Shown: piece by piece, positions 8,063 to 16,573 of the stretch
How positions within the stretch are numbered: the stretch's first letter is position 1
How the letters are laid out: each line of letters opens with the position of its first letter
Assembly (NCBI GenBank): GCA_018434355.1
Contig: JAHDPL010000007.1
Coordinates: forward strand, 301,557 to 365,556
Source: Sporomusaceae bacterium
Lineage (GTDB): Bacteria > Bacillota > Negativicutes > UBA1444
Reading direction: 5' to 3'
DNA: 64,000 bases
The notes under the pieces: generated by a model
The model's input: only the letters and a program-made list of their open reading frames with translations
Database searches by the model: none
What the model was told of the DNA's origin: nothing
Translations under genes and position numbers: made by a program

Positions 8063-9130
8063 TTGTCGGAAAAAATCCTGATGAAGGGCAATGAAGCAAT
8101 CGGCGAAGCAGCGGTAGTGGCTGGCTGTCGGCACTATTTCGGTTACCCGATTACTCCGCAGAGTGAATTGATCGAATACATGGCCAAGCGGTTGCCGCAG
8201 GTCGATGGCGTGTTCTTGCAGGCGGAAAGTGAAGTGGCGGCGATCAATATGGTTTATGGCGCTGCCTCGGCAGGCTGCCGGGTCATGACGTCGTCCTCCA
8301 GTCCGGGAATCAGTTTAAAACAAGAAGGAATTTCCTATATCGCCGGTTCGCAGCTGCCCTGCGTTATCGTCAATGTGCAGCGCGGCGGTCCTGGCCTGGG
8401 CAGTATCCAGCCTGGCCAAGCCGACTATTTCCAGGCGACTAAGGGCGGCGGCCATGGCGATTACCGCAACATCGTGCTGGCGCCGAATTCGGTTCAGGAA
8501 ATGGCGGATATCACGATCGAGGCCTTTGATCTGGCCGATAAATGGCGCAATGCCGTGATGATTCTCGGCGACGGCGCGCTTGGACAGATGATGGAGCCGG
8601 TGGAATTCAAGGAGAGCAGCAGCAAACCGGTAGAGAAATCCTGGGCGGCGACCGGACGGCGTGGCCGGGCTAAGCCGAATATCGTCAATTCACTGTATCT
8701 GCAGCCGGATTTGATGGAGAAACATAACCATGTATTGCAGGAGAAATATGCAAAGATCCAGGCCGAGGAAACCCGCTGGGAAGCGTTGAACACGGAAGAT
8801 GCCGAGGTAATTGTCGTTGCCTACGGAATCACGTCGCGGATTGCGATGACGGCGATCAACAAGGCGCGGGCCAATGGCGTAAAAGTCGGGCTGTTCCGGC
8901 CGATTTCGCTGTGGCCGTTCCCGTCGCAGCCGCTGGCAGAGCTGGCGAAAACCGCCAAAGCGTTTGTCGTATTTGAAATGAGCGCCGGTCAAATGGTCGA
9001 AGACGTAAGGCTGGCGGTAAACGGGGCGAAACCTGTTTCCTTCCATGGCCGGACCGGCGGCATGCTGCCGACGCCCAAGGAACTCTACGAAAAAATCATC
9101 TCCGTTGCAAACGGCGAAGGAGGGAAATAA
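8063..9130 (+). CDS. korA: 2-oxoacid:ferredoxin oxidoreductase, alpha subunit (KorA/VorB type)
   Basis: About 355 residues, pyrimidine-binding and transketolase C-terminal domains. I prefer the TTG at 8063 because AAGGAG (8048-8053) is well spaced for it, while the in-frame GTG at 8054 would overlap that site. Key segments are [16 protein letters not shown], the [14 protein letters not shown] stretch, [17 protein letters not shown] and [19 protein letters not shown]. The sequence fits 2-oxoglutarate and branched-chain 2-oxoacid oxidoreductases equally; the neighbouring pduL leaves a shorter acyl-CoA product possible. Confidence 0.9.
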   Translation: MSEKILMKGNEAIGEAAVVAGCRHYFGYPITPQSELIEYMAKRLPQVDGVFLQAESEVAAINMVYGAASAGCRVMTSSSSPGISLKQEGISYIAGSQLPCVIVNVQRGGPGLGSIQPGQADYFQATKGGGHGDYRNIVLAPNSVQEMADITIEAFDLADKWRNAVMILGDGALGQMMEPVEFKESSSKPVEKSWAATGRRGRAKPNIVNSLYLQPDLMEKHNHVLQEKYAKIQAEETRWEALNTEDAEVIVVAYGITSRIAMTAINKARANGVKVGLFRPISLWPFPSQPLAELAKTAKAFVVFEMSAGQMVEDVRLAVNGAKPVSFHGRTGGMLPTPKELYEKIISVANGEGGK

Positions 9131-9131
9131 C

Positions 9132-9884
9132 ATGGCGGAAAGAACCTTCGGTCGTCCGGAGGCATTGCTGGACGTTCCGACACATTACTGTCCCGGTTGC
9201 CACCATGGCATCATCCATCGCCTGGTTGCAGAAGTCATTGATGAACTGAAAGTGATCGACCGGACAATTGGCGTCGCTTCGGTTGGTTGTTCGGCTCTGG
9301 CGTATGATTATTTCAACGTTGATATGGTTCAGGCGCCGCATGGTCGTGCGCCGGCGGTTGCTACAGGCGTCAAGCGGGTTCATCCCGATGGCGTTGTCTT
9401 TACCTACCAGGGCGATGGCGATATTGCGGCGATCGGTACAGCTGAAATCGTTCATGCGGCTGCACGCGGCGAACGGATCACGACGATTTTCGTCAACAAC
9501 GCCATTTATGGCATGACCGGCGGACAGATGGCGCCCACCAGCCTGGTGAACCAGGTGACGACCACCTCGCCATATGGCCGCAAACAGGACTCGGCCGGCA
9601 TGCCGATTCGGCTTAGTGAAATGCTGGCGACTTTGGACGGCGCCAAATACCTGGCCCGGGTCGCGGTTAACAATCCGGCCAATATGGCCAAAGCAAAGGC
9701 CGCGATTAAAAAGGCGTTTGAAATTCAAATCGCCGGACTTGGTTTTAGCATGGTTGAAGTGCTATCTACCTGCCCGACCAACTGGGGCATGTCCGCCATC
9801 GAATCCGGCACTTGGATGGAAAAGAACATGATGCCTTATTATCCGCTTGGGACCTTCCGTTCCGGCGAGGAGGTGGCAAAATGA
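9132..9884 (+). CDS. korB: 2-oxoacid:ferredoxin oxidoreductase, beta subunit (TPP-binding)
   Basis: A 250-residue thiamine-pyrophosphate subunit. ATG at 9132 is 1 base after the korA stop and behind GGAGGG. Diagnostic parts are [17 protein letters not shown] near the N-terminus, the TPP/Mg motif [17 protein letters not shown] about residue 95, and [19 protein letters not shown]. It performs decarboxylation of the 2-oxoacid with the alpha subunit. Its last codons overlap korC by 4 bases (ATGA). Confidence 0.93.
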   Translation: MAERTFGRPEALLDVPTHYCPGCHHGIIHRLVAEVIDELKVIDRTIGVASVGCSALAYDYFNVDMVQAPHGRAPAVATGVKRVHPDGVVFTYQGDGDIAAIGTAEIVHAAARGERITTIFVNNAIYGMTGGQMAPTSLVNQVTTTSPYGRKQDSAGMPIRLSEMLATLDGAKYLARVAVNNPANMAKAKAAIKKAFEIQIAGLGFSMVEVLSTCPTNWGMSAIESGTWMEKNMMPYYPLGTFRSGEEVAK

Positions 9885-10417
9885 ATCAGGAAATGATTTT
9901 TGCCGGTTTTGGCGGGCAGGGCGTAATGCTGATGGGCCAAATTCTGGCCTATGCCGGCATGATGGAAGGGCAGCAGGTATCCTGGTTTCCTGCTTATGGC
10001 CCGGAAATGCGCGGCGGTACCGCAAACTGTTCGGTGATTATCGGCGATGAGGCGGTGGGAACGCCGATTGTTACCGAACCGCAAGTGGTTGTGGCGATGA
10101 ACTTGCCATCCTTGGACAAGTTTGAACCGCATCTTGCCGCAGGCGGAATCTTGCTGATCAATAGTTCGTTGATTGAAAGGCCTGCCAAGCGGTCCGATGT
10201 CAAGGCGCTATTGGTTCCGTGCAATGATATCGCCAAGGAACTGGGAAATCCCAAAGTGGCAAACATGGTGATGGTTGGCGCGATTGTGGCTGCCAGCGGC
10301 GTTGTAAAAATCGAATCCGTGTTGCAGGTTCTGGCGAAAAAGATTTTCAAAAACAAGCCGGAAGTCATGCAACTGAACGAACAAGCCATCCGTCGCGGCA
10401 TGGCCTGCATCAGCTGA
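9881..10417 (+). CDS. korC: 2-oxoacid:ferredoxin oxidoreductase, gamma subunit
   Basis: A 178-residue gamma subunit starting at ATG 9881 behind GGCGAGGAGG, overlapping korB by 4 bases. Motifs are [20 protein letters not shown] at the N-terminus, then [20 protein letters not shown], and the C-terminal [17 protein letters not shown] typical of the CoA-contact subunit. It completes a KorDABC heterotetramer. A terminator follows. Confidence 0.93.
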   Translation: MNQEMIFAGFGGQGVMLMGQILAYAGMMEGQQVSWFPAYGPEMRGGTANCSVIIGDEAVGTPIVTEPQVVVAMNLPSLDKFEPHLAAGGILLINSSLIERPAKRSDVKALLVPCNDIAKELGNPKVANMVMVGAIVAASGVVKIESVLQVLAKKIFKNKPEVMQLNEQAIRRGMACIS

Positions 10418-10428
10418 CACAAGCAAAC

Positions 10429-10462
10429 AGGAGGGGCTGGATTTTCTGGCCCTTCTTTTTTT
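10429..10462 (+). terminator. Terminator after korDABC
   Basis: GAGGGGC (10431-10437) pairs with GCCCTTC (10449-10455) around an 11-base loop, followed by a run of seven or more T. It ends the korDABC transcript. Confidence 0.85.
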
Positions 10463-10546
10463 ATCGTCTATTGCGATTATTGCTGCAGCAAGCAGGAAAA
10501 TACTGCATAAACAGCGAAAGAATCGTGTGAGAGGCAGGCGAATGAA

Positions 10547-11206
10547 ATGACTTTTGATTTTCATACCCATTCATTTTTCAGTGACGGCGTGTTATCGCCG
10601 ATTGAACTGATTCGTCGGGCGCATGTGGCAGGATATCGGGCGATAGCTGTCACCGATCATGTCGGACTTGCCAACATTGAGCAGGTGATCCGGGAAGTGA
10701 GCCGCGATTGTCTGCTGGCCGAAAAGCACTGGGGCATTAAAGCATTGCCGGGAGTGGAGTTGACTCATATCCCTGCGGCAGCAATCGGTGAATGTGCAAA
10801 GTTGGCCAAAAAATGCGGCGCTAAAGTGGTTGTGGTACATGGCGAGACACCGGTGGAACCGGTGGAACCGGGGACCAACCGGGCGGCGCTGATGTCTTCG
10901 TATGTCGATATTCTGGCCCATCCGGGATTCATAACAACCGAAGAAGCGCAAATTGCCGTTGTCAACCAAATCTATCTTGAAATCACGGCCCGCGGCGGAC
11001 ATTCACTGACCAACGGCCATGTGGCGAAAGTGGGGCTGGCAGTGGGAGCCAAACTGATTGTCAACAGTGACAGCCATAGTCCCGACAATCTTATGAAAGC
11101 GGGATTTGCCGCCAAAGTGGCGCAAGGGGCCGGGATTCCGGTAGAGTTTCTGGAGTCGGTGTTAGTCAACCATCCATTGGAATTGCTAAAGCGTTTTGAA
11201 GCGTAG
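10547..11206 (+). CDS. PHP-domain phosphoesterase/histidinol phosphatase family protein
   Basis: A 219-residue PHP protein. The metal-ligand motifs run in order: DFHTHSFFSDG at residues 4-14, AVTDHVG near 35, PGVELTH near 68, VVHGETP near 97, DILAHPGF near 122, and a terminal NSDSHSPDN. All expected PHP histidines and aspartates are visible, so it should be an active metal phosphoesterase. Its substrate is unknown. It stands alone between the korDABC terminator and the RDD gene, and it is shorter than HisK-type histidinol phosphatases (about 260), so that role is not assigned. Confidence 0.82.
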   Translation: MTFDFHTHSFFSDGVLSPIELIRRAHVAGYRAIAVTDHVGLANIEQVIREVSRDCLLAEKHWGIKALPGVELTHIPAAAIGECAKLAKKCGAKVVVVHGETPVEPVEPGTNRAALMSSYVDILAHPGFITTEEAQIAVVNQIYLEITARGGHSLTNGHVAKVGLAVGAKLIVNSDSHSPDNLMKAGFAAKVAQGAGIPVEFLESVLVNHPLELLKRFEA

Positions 11207-11234
11207 CAGCTAGTATTGAAGGAGGCGAATCTTT

Positions 11235-12056
11235 ATGAATTGCCAACGCTGTGGTCGGGACAACCCGCCGGAAGTAGCTTATTGTCAAGGATGCGGCAAT
11301 GCGATGTACGCTAGTCAGCCACCGCCACCGGTCTATGGCGGCTATCAACAACCTGGCTATCCACCACAACAACCGATGCCGGGCTATCCGCCTGCAATGG
11401 GCTACGGACCGAACAATTATGCCGGGATCGGTGCTCGATTTTTAGCCATGTTGATTGACGGGATTGTGATCGGCATTCCGATCGGCATCATATCTACCGT
11501 CCTCAGCGCGATGATGGCCGCCAGGGTAGTTACGCGCGCAGCTGGAAAAACCTATAACCCGGGGATGGCTGCGACCGATGTCGGTGCCGTATTCGCCGGA
11601 TTCGGCTTTATCATGATCATATCGATATTATTATCCTGGGCATACTTTGCGATGATGGAAAGCTCTGCCTGGCAAGCCACCCTCGGCAAAAAAGTCATGG
11701 GAATCAAAGTTGCGGATGTAAACGGCGCCAGGATTTCACTGGGCCGGGCAACCTTACGACTCGCAATCAAGGCGTTTTTGAGCGGCTGGTTCCTGATCGG
11801 CTATATCATGGCTTTCTTTACCCAGCGCAAACAGGCGCTGCATGATATGATCGCCGGTACACTGGTATTGACGCGCGATGGATATCCAGCGGTTGCCGGA
11901 TATCCACAGCAGCAACAACAGTATCCGCCACCCAACCCCTATGCGGCCCAACCGGCTAATTATCCGCCGCCACAACCGTCTGCAGGTTGCCCGCACTGCG
12001 GCGCGGCGCTGCCTCCGGGCGCGCGTTTTTGCAGCAACTGCGGCAAGAATATTTGA
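11235..12056 (+). CDS. RDD family membrane protein with zinc ribbons at both ends
   Basis: A 273-residue protein behind GAAGGAGG. Residues 3-20 form a zinc ribbon (Cys3, 6, 17, 20). A Pro/Gln/Tyr/Gly-rich linker (about 28-58) leads to an RDD domain (GIGARFLAMLIDGIV) with about three membrane helices and the signature ATLGKKVMGIKV. A second Pro/Gln/Tyr-rich linker (about 218-248) leads to a second zinc ribbon (CPHCGAALPPGARFCSNCG). RDD proteins are poorly understood and some are transporters. The near-symmetric Zn-linker-RDD-linker-Zn order is the notable feature. The downstream lipoprotein gene may be co-transcribed. Confidence 0.85.
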   Translation: MNCQRCGRDNPPEVAYCQGCGNAMYASQPPPPVYGGYQQPGYPPQQPMPGYPPAMGYGPNNYAGIGARFLAMLIDGIVIGIPIGIISTVLSAMMAARVVTRAAGKTYNPGMAATDVGAVFAGFGFIMIISILLSWAYFAMMESSAWQATLGKKVMGIKVADVNGARISLGRATLRLAIKAFLSGWFLIGYIMAFFTQRKQALHDMIAGTLVLTRDGYPAVAGYPQQQQQYPPPNPYAAQPANYPPPQPSAGCPHCGAALPPGARFCSNCGKNI

Positions 12057-12096
12057 CAACAGCGCTTTAAATAATGAGTAACAGGGAGATGCTGTG

Positions 12097-12975
12097 ATGA
12101 AACAGTTTAACCGCTATTTCGGACAGGTCGTTGCAATTGCGCTTGTATTCGCTATCTCTCTGGGGCTGTTTGGTTGTGGTGGGGCAACCAGAAACGAATC
12201 AGCCAGACCACCGGCTGCCCCCAGCATGAAGCAGGCGGCGCCACCAATCCCGGCAGGTGGGACGCTGGATGTGAAGCAACCGGCTGCAGACCGCAAAGTG
12301 ATTGAAACTGCTCAGGTGACGCTTGAGTCTAGGGATTTGACTGCCACTGAAGCAAAAATCTTCGAGTTGCTGGCTAAGCGGCAGGGAAAAGTCGATGCCT
12401 CCAATGTTACGTTAGATGGCAATGGTCGGCGAAACGGCGTTTATACGTTACGAATCCCGGCGGGACAACTGCGCGAGTATGTGAATGAACTGGCAAACTT
12501 GCCGGATGTTGTCGTAAGACAACGTAGCATATCGGCGCAGGACGTAACGGAAGAGTTTATCGATATTTCGGCGCGGCTGGAAAATATGCAGCGGCATGAA
12601 GTCCGGTTGCGCGAAATCCTGGCAAAAGCCAATACCGTGGAAGAAATCCTTAAAGTGGAAAAAGAACTGGCAGCTGCCAGAGGCCAGATAGAAAGCGTCA
12701 CTGCCAGGCTCAAGGCGCTCAGCGGCAGAATCGATTTTTCCAATGTTACGTTGCGGATCAGCGAAGTTACTGTGATTACCGAGACCAATTTCTTTGGTAA
12801 ATTGATGGCGATTATTCGCGATAGCTGGGTAGCGGCCGGCGATGTGGTACTATATCTGATTGCGACGGTGATCGTACTTTCCCCGTTGGTGCTAATTGTC
12901 GCCGCCATCGTCTGGTATTGGCGTAAACGCCGCAAACCTAGACCTCCTGAACAGCCTTTAGCTCCAGACCGGTGA
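12097..12975 (+). CDS. DUF4349 lipoprotein
   Basis: About 292 residues. ATG at 12097 is preferred over the GTG at 12094, which is too close to AGGGAG. The N-terminal signal peptide ends in a lipobox (LGLFGC), so it should be lipid-anchored outside the membrane. A Pro-rich linker precedes the DUF4349 domain (about 65-240), with the EEFIDISARLENMQ segment followed by a predicted coiled coil (about 165-205). One C-terminal membrane helix (about 252-275) and a basic tail follow. DUF4349 proteins have no established function. It lies 40 bases after the RDD gene. Confidence 0.85.
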   Translation: MKQFNRYFGQVVAIALVFAISLGLFGCGGATRNESARPPAAPSMKQAAPPIPAGGTLDVKQPAADRKVIETAQVTLESRDLTATEAKIFELLAKRQGKVDASNVTLDGNGRRNGVYTLRIPAGQLREYVNELANLPDVVVRQRSISAQDVTEEFIDISARLENMQRHEVRLREILAKANTVEEILKVEKELAAARGQIESVTARLKALSGRIDFSNVTLRISEVTVITETNFFGKLMAIIRDSWVAAGDVVLYLIATVIVLSPLVLIVAAIVWYWRKRRKPRPPEQPLAPDR

Positions 12976-13021
12976 ATGACCGGAAATTAAATCAGCGTAT
13001 TGCAGAGAGGACTTGATTTTG

Positions 13022-14257
13022 ATGAATGATGATCACAAACTCCATGGCAAAGTACTGGTAGCTCAGGGCGGCGGACCGACCGCCGTCATCAACCAATCCC
13101 TGGCCGGCGTCGTGCTGGAATCGAGAAAATTTCCTCAGGTGACCCGTGTATATGGCGCAATCAACGGAGTTAAGGGAATTGCCAATGAGGACTTTTTGGA
13201 CCTGACCCAGGAAACGACGCATAATTTGGAGCAGGTCGCCTTGACTCCATCATCGGCATTGTTGTCCACGCGCGACAAACCGGATGAAAAGTATTGCCAT
13301 GCGATGTTTGAAGTGATGCAGGCCCATGATATCCGATATTTCTTTTATATCGGCGGCAATGATTCGTCAGATACAGTCCGGATTATCAACGAACAGGCTG
13401 AGCGGGCGCATTATGATTTCCGGGCGATTCATATCCCCAAAACCATCGACAACGACTTGGTATTAAATGACCATACCCCAGGTTATGGCTCGGCGGCGCG
13501 ATTTGTCACGCAGGCATTTATCGGCGCTAACCTGGACAACCGGGCTTTGCCTGGCGTATACATCGGCGTGGTAATGGGACGGCATGCAGGGTTCCTCACC
13601 GCGGCGGCGTCAATAGCGCAAAAGTATCCTACCGACGGGCCGCATCTTATATATCTGCCGGAACGTGCATTCGACATCGACAAGTTTTTGCTTGACGTCA
13701 AACAGACTTACGACCGTATCGGTTGTTGCGTGATTGCTGTCTCTGAAGGAATCCAGGACAAGGACGGCGTGCCGATCATGTCGAAACTGGTGAACTGCGT
13801 TGAAAAAGATGCACACGGCAATCTGCAGCTGTCCGGCACCGGAATGCTGGGAGACCTGTTGGCTCAAGAAATCAAGGACAAATTGAAAATCAGCCGGGTT
13901 CGCTCTGACACCTTTGGCTATCTGCAACGCTCCTTCTACGGCTGTGTATCCGATGTCGACCAGCATGAAGCCAGGGAAGTGGGTGAACGGGCGGTGCAGT
14001 TCGCCTTGTGGCATAACATGGATGGCTCGGTGGTGCTTGACCGAACCGGATTCTACTCAGTGGATTACCGTCTGGCGCCGCTGGCGGCAGTGGCTGGCAA
14101 GACCAGGCACATGCCGGATGAATTCATCAATGCGGCCGGAAATCATGTCACAGATGCATTCAAGTTTTATGTAAGGCCGTTGTTAGGCTCAGGGCTTGGT
14201 TCAGCAACGCAATTGCGGGCGCCGCGGGCAGAAAAAATCTTGCACAGGAACAAATAA
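13022..14257 (+). CDS. pfp: Pyrophosphate-dependent 6-phosphofructokinase
   Basis: About 411 residues. ATG at 13022 has a GAGAGG 11 bases upstream; the in-frame TTG at 13013 is too close. Motifs are AQGGGPTAVINQSLAG at the N-terminus, YIGGNDSSDT about residue 113, PKTIDNDLV about residue 140 and GVVMGRHAGF about residue 185. Lys in PKTIDND (Gly in ATP enzymes) and the GGND context are hallmarks of PPi-type enzymes, so it would phosphorylate fructose-6-P reversibly with PPi. It stands alone with its own terminator. ATP use cannot be fully excluded from sequence. Confidence 0.88.
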   Translation: MNDDHKLHGKVLVAQGGGPTAVINQSLAGVVLESRKFPQVTRVYGAINGVKGIANEDFLDLTQETTHNLEQVALTPSSALLSTRDKPDEKYCHAMFEVMQAHDIRYFFYIGGNDSSDTVRIINEQAERAHYDFRAIHIPKTIDNDLVLNDHTPGYGSAARFVTQAFIGANLDNRALPGVYIGVVMGRHAGFLTAAASIAQKYPTDGPHLIYLPERAFDIDKFLLDVKQTYDRIGCCVIAVSEGIQDKDGVPIMSKLVNCVEKDAHGNLQLSGTGMLGDLLAQEIKDKLKISRVRSDTFGYLQRSFYGCVSDVDQHEAREVGERAVQFALWHNMDGSVVLDRTGFYSVDYRLAPLAAVAGKTRHMPDEFINAAGNHVTDAFKFYVRPLLGSGLGSATQLRAPRAEKILHRNK

Positions 14258-14285
14258 ATTAACACAGAATTCAATAACTGCAATG

Positions 14286-14333
14286 AAAAAAGCAGGGGAC
14301 GGGATTGCATAAGCAACTGTCCTCTGCTTTTTT
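14286..14333. terminator. Bidirectional terminator between pfp and the zinc-ribbon gene
   Basis: AAAAAAGCAGGGGAC (14286-14300) pairs with GTCCTCTGCTTTTTT (14319-14333), a 15-bp stem with A-run and T-run at the ends. It can serve pfp (+) and the converging gene (-). Confidence 0.9.
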
Positions 14334-14353
14334 ATGTGACTGTCAGATGGGGG

Positions 14354-15073
14354 TTATTCGATTTTTTTGCGCAGAGCCCCAAGGGCTTGTTGGGTTTCAC
14401 GCAGCCTGGCCTGCGCCTGGGCCGAATATTCCTGTGAGCGTCCGACCCAGTCGGGGTTTGGCGGGGCCAGCGACAATTTTCCTTCCAGATAGTCAGACAT
14501 GATGGCGGAAGATTTGCCAAGCAGGGTGAGGGTTTCCTTGAGCGGCACCAAAACTGGGCCGGCCTCCGCAATCGTGTCCGGCGGTATAGTCAACTCAGCC
14601 AGCAGTGCATCGCATTTTCGTTGAATCGAGCGATAATTGGCAGCGGTTCGCAGCGGTTCGCCAGGAATATTGACCTTTTTAGCGTCTTCCAATAAAGCGG
14701 TGGTTTTTTGCAAGCCGATGGAAAGCTGATTATAGGTGGCCTTGAGGGTCGCCATCGGAGCAGTCGCGCCGACAGACGGTTTAGGTTGTATGGTTGCAGC
14801 GGGTTGTTGGGCCGGCGTACCAGAACGATTAAACCAGGCTTGTAACCCTGGTGATGAGTAATAAGTGTAGGACAAACCAAAAGCCATTGCAATTGCGACA
14901 AAATACAAAACGATCCATTTGGTCAGCGAAGCAGCCGAATGAACCGAACGTCGCGGATGCGGCTCGACCGGAACTGGCGGCAATGCACAAAGATATTCGA
15001 TTTGGGTTCCGCAATTCGGGCAAAACTTTTCCCGTCGTGGGATTTCATGGCCACATTGACAACAATAGTGCAA
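14354..15073 (-). CDS. Zinc-ribbon single-pass membrane protein, function unknown
   Basis: About 239 residues from a TTG at 15073, which has GGAGGG six bases upstream; a longer ORF to 15106 lacks such a site. An N-terminal zinc ribbon (Cys4, 7, 18, 21) is followed by one membrane helix around residues 52-70, a Pro/Gln-rich spacer and an alpha-helical domain with heptad-like regions (about 110-235). The family is not recognised. It parallels the RDD protein at 11235 in having a cytoplasmic zinc ribbon on a membrane protein. Confidence 0.7.
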   Translation of the reverse strand: MHYCCQCGHEIPRREKFCPNCGTQIEYLCALPPVPVEPHPRRSVHSAASLTKWIVLYFVAIAMAFGLSYTYYSSPGLQAWFNRSGTPAQQPAATIQPKPSVGATAPMATLKATYNQLSIGLQKTTALLEDAKKVNIPGEPLRTAANYRSIQRKCDALLAELTIPPDTIAEAGPVLVPLKETLTLLGKSSAIMSDYLEGKLSLAPPNPDWVGRSQEYSAQAQARLRETQQALGALRKKIE

Positions 15074-15389
15074 ACCAATCCCTCCAGAAAACAAACGACA
15101 AATCAACGACTCTTATTTTAACACGTAACCGCCTGCGAGAAAAGCAGACCTGTTAGATAGATAGCTATCGTTTGACTCGCAAACATTACTTAACATAATA
15201 TATATTATCGGACATAAAATATGGAGCTTAAAATAACCCTGATACCAATGTATCGAGGATCATCGCAACTCCAATGTCGGATTGGTTAAAATGGCCAAAG
15301 GTACCAAGGAATTTATGATTATCAATAAGTGTGCAGTTTGCACTGATATTCAAACTGCTATTCAACTATTAAGCAAAGATCTTGTACCG
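15074..15389. other. Gene-free AT-rich spacer
   Basis: This 316-base stretch has no convincing gene. It contains a promoter-like plus-strand pair, TTGACT at 15172-15177 and ATAATA at 15195-15200 (17 bases apart), and an inverted repeat GCAGTTTG/CAAACTGC at 15333-15340 and 15351-15358 just downstream of the yneA-like stop, without a clear U-run. A plus-strand open frame from 15282 runs antisense into the yneA-like gene and looks like a shadow. Confidence 0.5.
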
Positions 15390-15770
15390 CTAACGGATAT
15401 TAAACGTGAGTTTGTAATCCTCAATATTTGCACTTGCTATAGGAATCTGTATTACTTGTCCAGGAATCAAAGCTTGTGCTGCGTTAATCTTGTTCAGTTT
15501 CTGAATGGCAATGATTTTATCGCGAACATCCTCATTTGCAGTGACTGCCTTATTGGCGATTTGCCATAGTGTATCACCTGAGCCAATCTTATAGCTGATC
15601 AGTTGCTCTGTTTTTGCGCTACTCAATACAGAGAACTGTTCGAACAAATGATTTGAAACAGTATAACTCAAAACTGATAGTATAACCACGATGCAAAGCA
15701 ATAGATTAGCTTTATATAGGCTGTTACGCTGTCCGTATCTTCTTTTTGCCAGTGCAGATCTTGTTGTCAC
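15390..15770 (-). CDS. yneA: YneA-like SOS cell-division suppressor (membrane anchor plus LysM)
   Basis: About 126 residues. The GTG at 15770 lies 10 bases after GGAGG; an in-frame ATG at 15791 falls inside a LexA box and has no ribosome site. It has a basic N-terminus, one membrane helix (about 21-40) and a C-terminal LysM domain (about 60-108: YKIGSGDTLWQIANK to IPGQVIQIPI). In B. subtilis, YneA blocks division during the SOS response and is divergent from lexA. The same arrangement with three LexA boxes occurs here, which is the main support. The LysM part should bind peptidoglycan. Confidence 0.85.
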   Translation of the reverse strand: MTTRSALAKRRYGQRNSLYKANLLLCIVVILSVLSYTVSNHLFEQFSVLSSAKTEQLISYKIGSGDTLWQIANKAVTANEDVRDKIIAIQKLNKINAAQALIPGQVIQIPIASANIEDYKLTFNIR

Positions 15771-15784
15771 GACACACTCGCCTC

Positions 15785-15797
15785 CGAACATTTGTTT
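15785..15797. promoter_or_regulatory. LexA (SOS) box 1
   Basis: CGAACATTTGTTT matches the Gram-positive LexA consensus CGAACRNRYGTTYG in both GAAC/GTTT halves. It lies between the yneA-like promoter and its ribosome site. Confidence 0.85.
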
Positions 15798-15805
15798 CTA
15801 GTACA

Positions 15806-15834
15806 ACAATAACATAAAACAAATGTTCGTGCAA
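15806..15834 (-). promoter_or_regulatory. Promoter of the yneA-like gene
   Basis: On the minus strand TTGCAC (15834-15829) and TATTGT (15811-15806) are 17 bases apart. LexA box 2 lies against the -35 within the spacer, and box 1 lies just downstream of the -10, consistent with tight SOS repression. Confidence 0.65.
15817..15829. promoter_or_regulatory. LexA (SOS) box 2
   Basis: AAACAAATGTTCG, read on the minus strand as CGAACATTTGTTT, is identical in sequence to box 1 in the opposite orientation. It overlaps the promoter of the yneA-like gene. Confidence 0.85.
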
Positions 15835-15841
15835 TACTTTG

Positions 15842-15855
15842 CGAACAAATGTTTT
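15842..15855. promoter_or_regulatory. LexA (SOS) box 3 at the lexA promoter
   Basis: CGAACAAATGTTTT lies about 20 bases upstream of a TATAAT at 15875-15880 that should be the lexA -10 element. The box covers the weak -35 region, so LexA would repress its own gene. Confidence 0.85.
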
Positions 15856-15913
15856 GTTATTTGTGAATGTGTGATATAATTTGTTCAAGCCTGATTATGT
15901 TCGGAGGTGCATG

Positions 15914-16531
15914 ATGAAAAAAGAAATTTCCATTTCTCTGAAACAAAAGCAAATATTGGATGTTATACAATCTGCGATCAAAGCCAAGGGATATCCGCCG
16001 AGTGTTCGGGAAATCGGTGAGGCTGTCGGTCTCAAATCCCCCTCTACCGTTCATATGCATTTGAATAAGTTGGAACAGTTGGGAGCGATTCGTCGAGAAT
16101 CGGAAAAAAATCGGGCGATTGATGTAGTAGGATCTTCTAGCCTTCGTAACGCTCCCATGACGATGGTGCCGCTTGTGGGACGGGTGACTGCCGGTCAGCC
16201 GATTTTAGCAACCGAAAACATTGAGGATAGCTACCCCTTCCCTGCTGATTTGGTCGGACAGGAAGATGTATTTATGCTGAAAGTTGATGGCGAAAGCATG
16301 ATTCAGGCGGGGATTTTTGATGGGGACTACTTGATTGTGCGTGATCAGGATTCCGCTCGTAACGGCGATATTGTCGTTGCCTTAGTCGACGGTGAGGAAG
16401 CAACTGTAAAGCGATTTTTTCATGAAAAAGACCGTGTGCGGCTACAACCGGAAAATGATCGCATGGATCCTATTTATTCGCGGGATGTGGCTGTTTTGGG
16501 AAAAGTCATCGGCGTTTATCGCAAAATGTAG
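15914..16531 (+). CDS. lexA: LexA SOS repressor
   Basis: 205 residues from ATG 15914 (GGAGG six bases upstream; the adjacent ATG at 15911 is only three away). The N-terminal winged helix includes PPSVREIGEAVGLKSPSTVHMHL. The self-cleavage site is Ala93-Gly94 in RVTAGQP. The catalytic dyad is Ser128 (DGESM) and Lys166 (TVKRF). LexA represses SOS genes until RecA filaments trigger cleavage. In this window recA also has a LexA box in its promoter, so both halves of the switch are present. Confidence 0.97.
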   Translation: MKKEISISLKQKQILDVIQSAIKAKGYPPSVREIGEAVGLKSPSTVHMHLNKLEQLGAIRRESEKNRAIDVVGSSSLRNAPMTMVPLVGRVTAGQPILATENIEDSYPFPADLVGQEDVFMLKVDGESMIQAGIFDGDYLIVRDQDSARNGDIVVALVDGEEATVKRFFHEKDRVRLQPENDRMDPIYSRDVAVLGKVIGVYRKM

Positions 16532-16573
16532 CATCCCTGTAAGTATTCTCTCTATTATAGTGTTGGATAAGAA

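Noticed and set aside
10850..10875. Short tandem repeat in the PHP gene (GTGGAACCG twice)
   Set aside because: It only encodes a Pro-Val-Glu repeat in frame and is too short to suggest a repeat element.
15282..15569. Plus-strand frame running into the yneA-like gene
   Set aside because: Half of it is antisense to a LysM gene supported by SOS context; no ribosome site and no recognisable product.
15641..15655. Extra LexA-like half-site (CGAACAAATGATTTG) in the yneA-like coding region
   Set aside because: The second half is GATT where GTTT/GTTC is needed, so it is not counted as a box.
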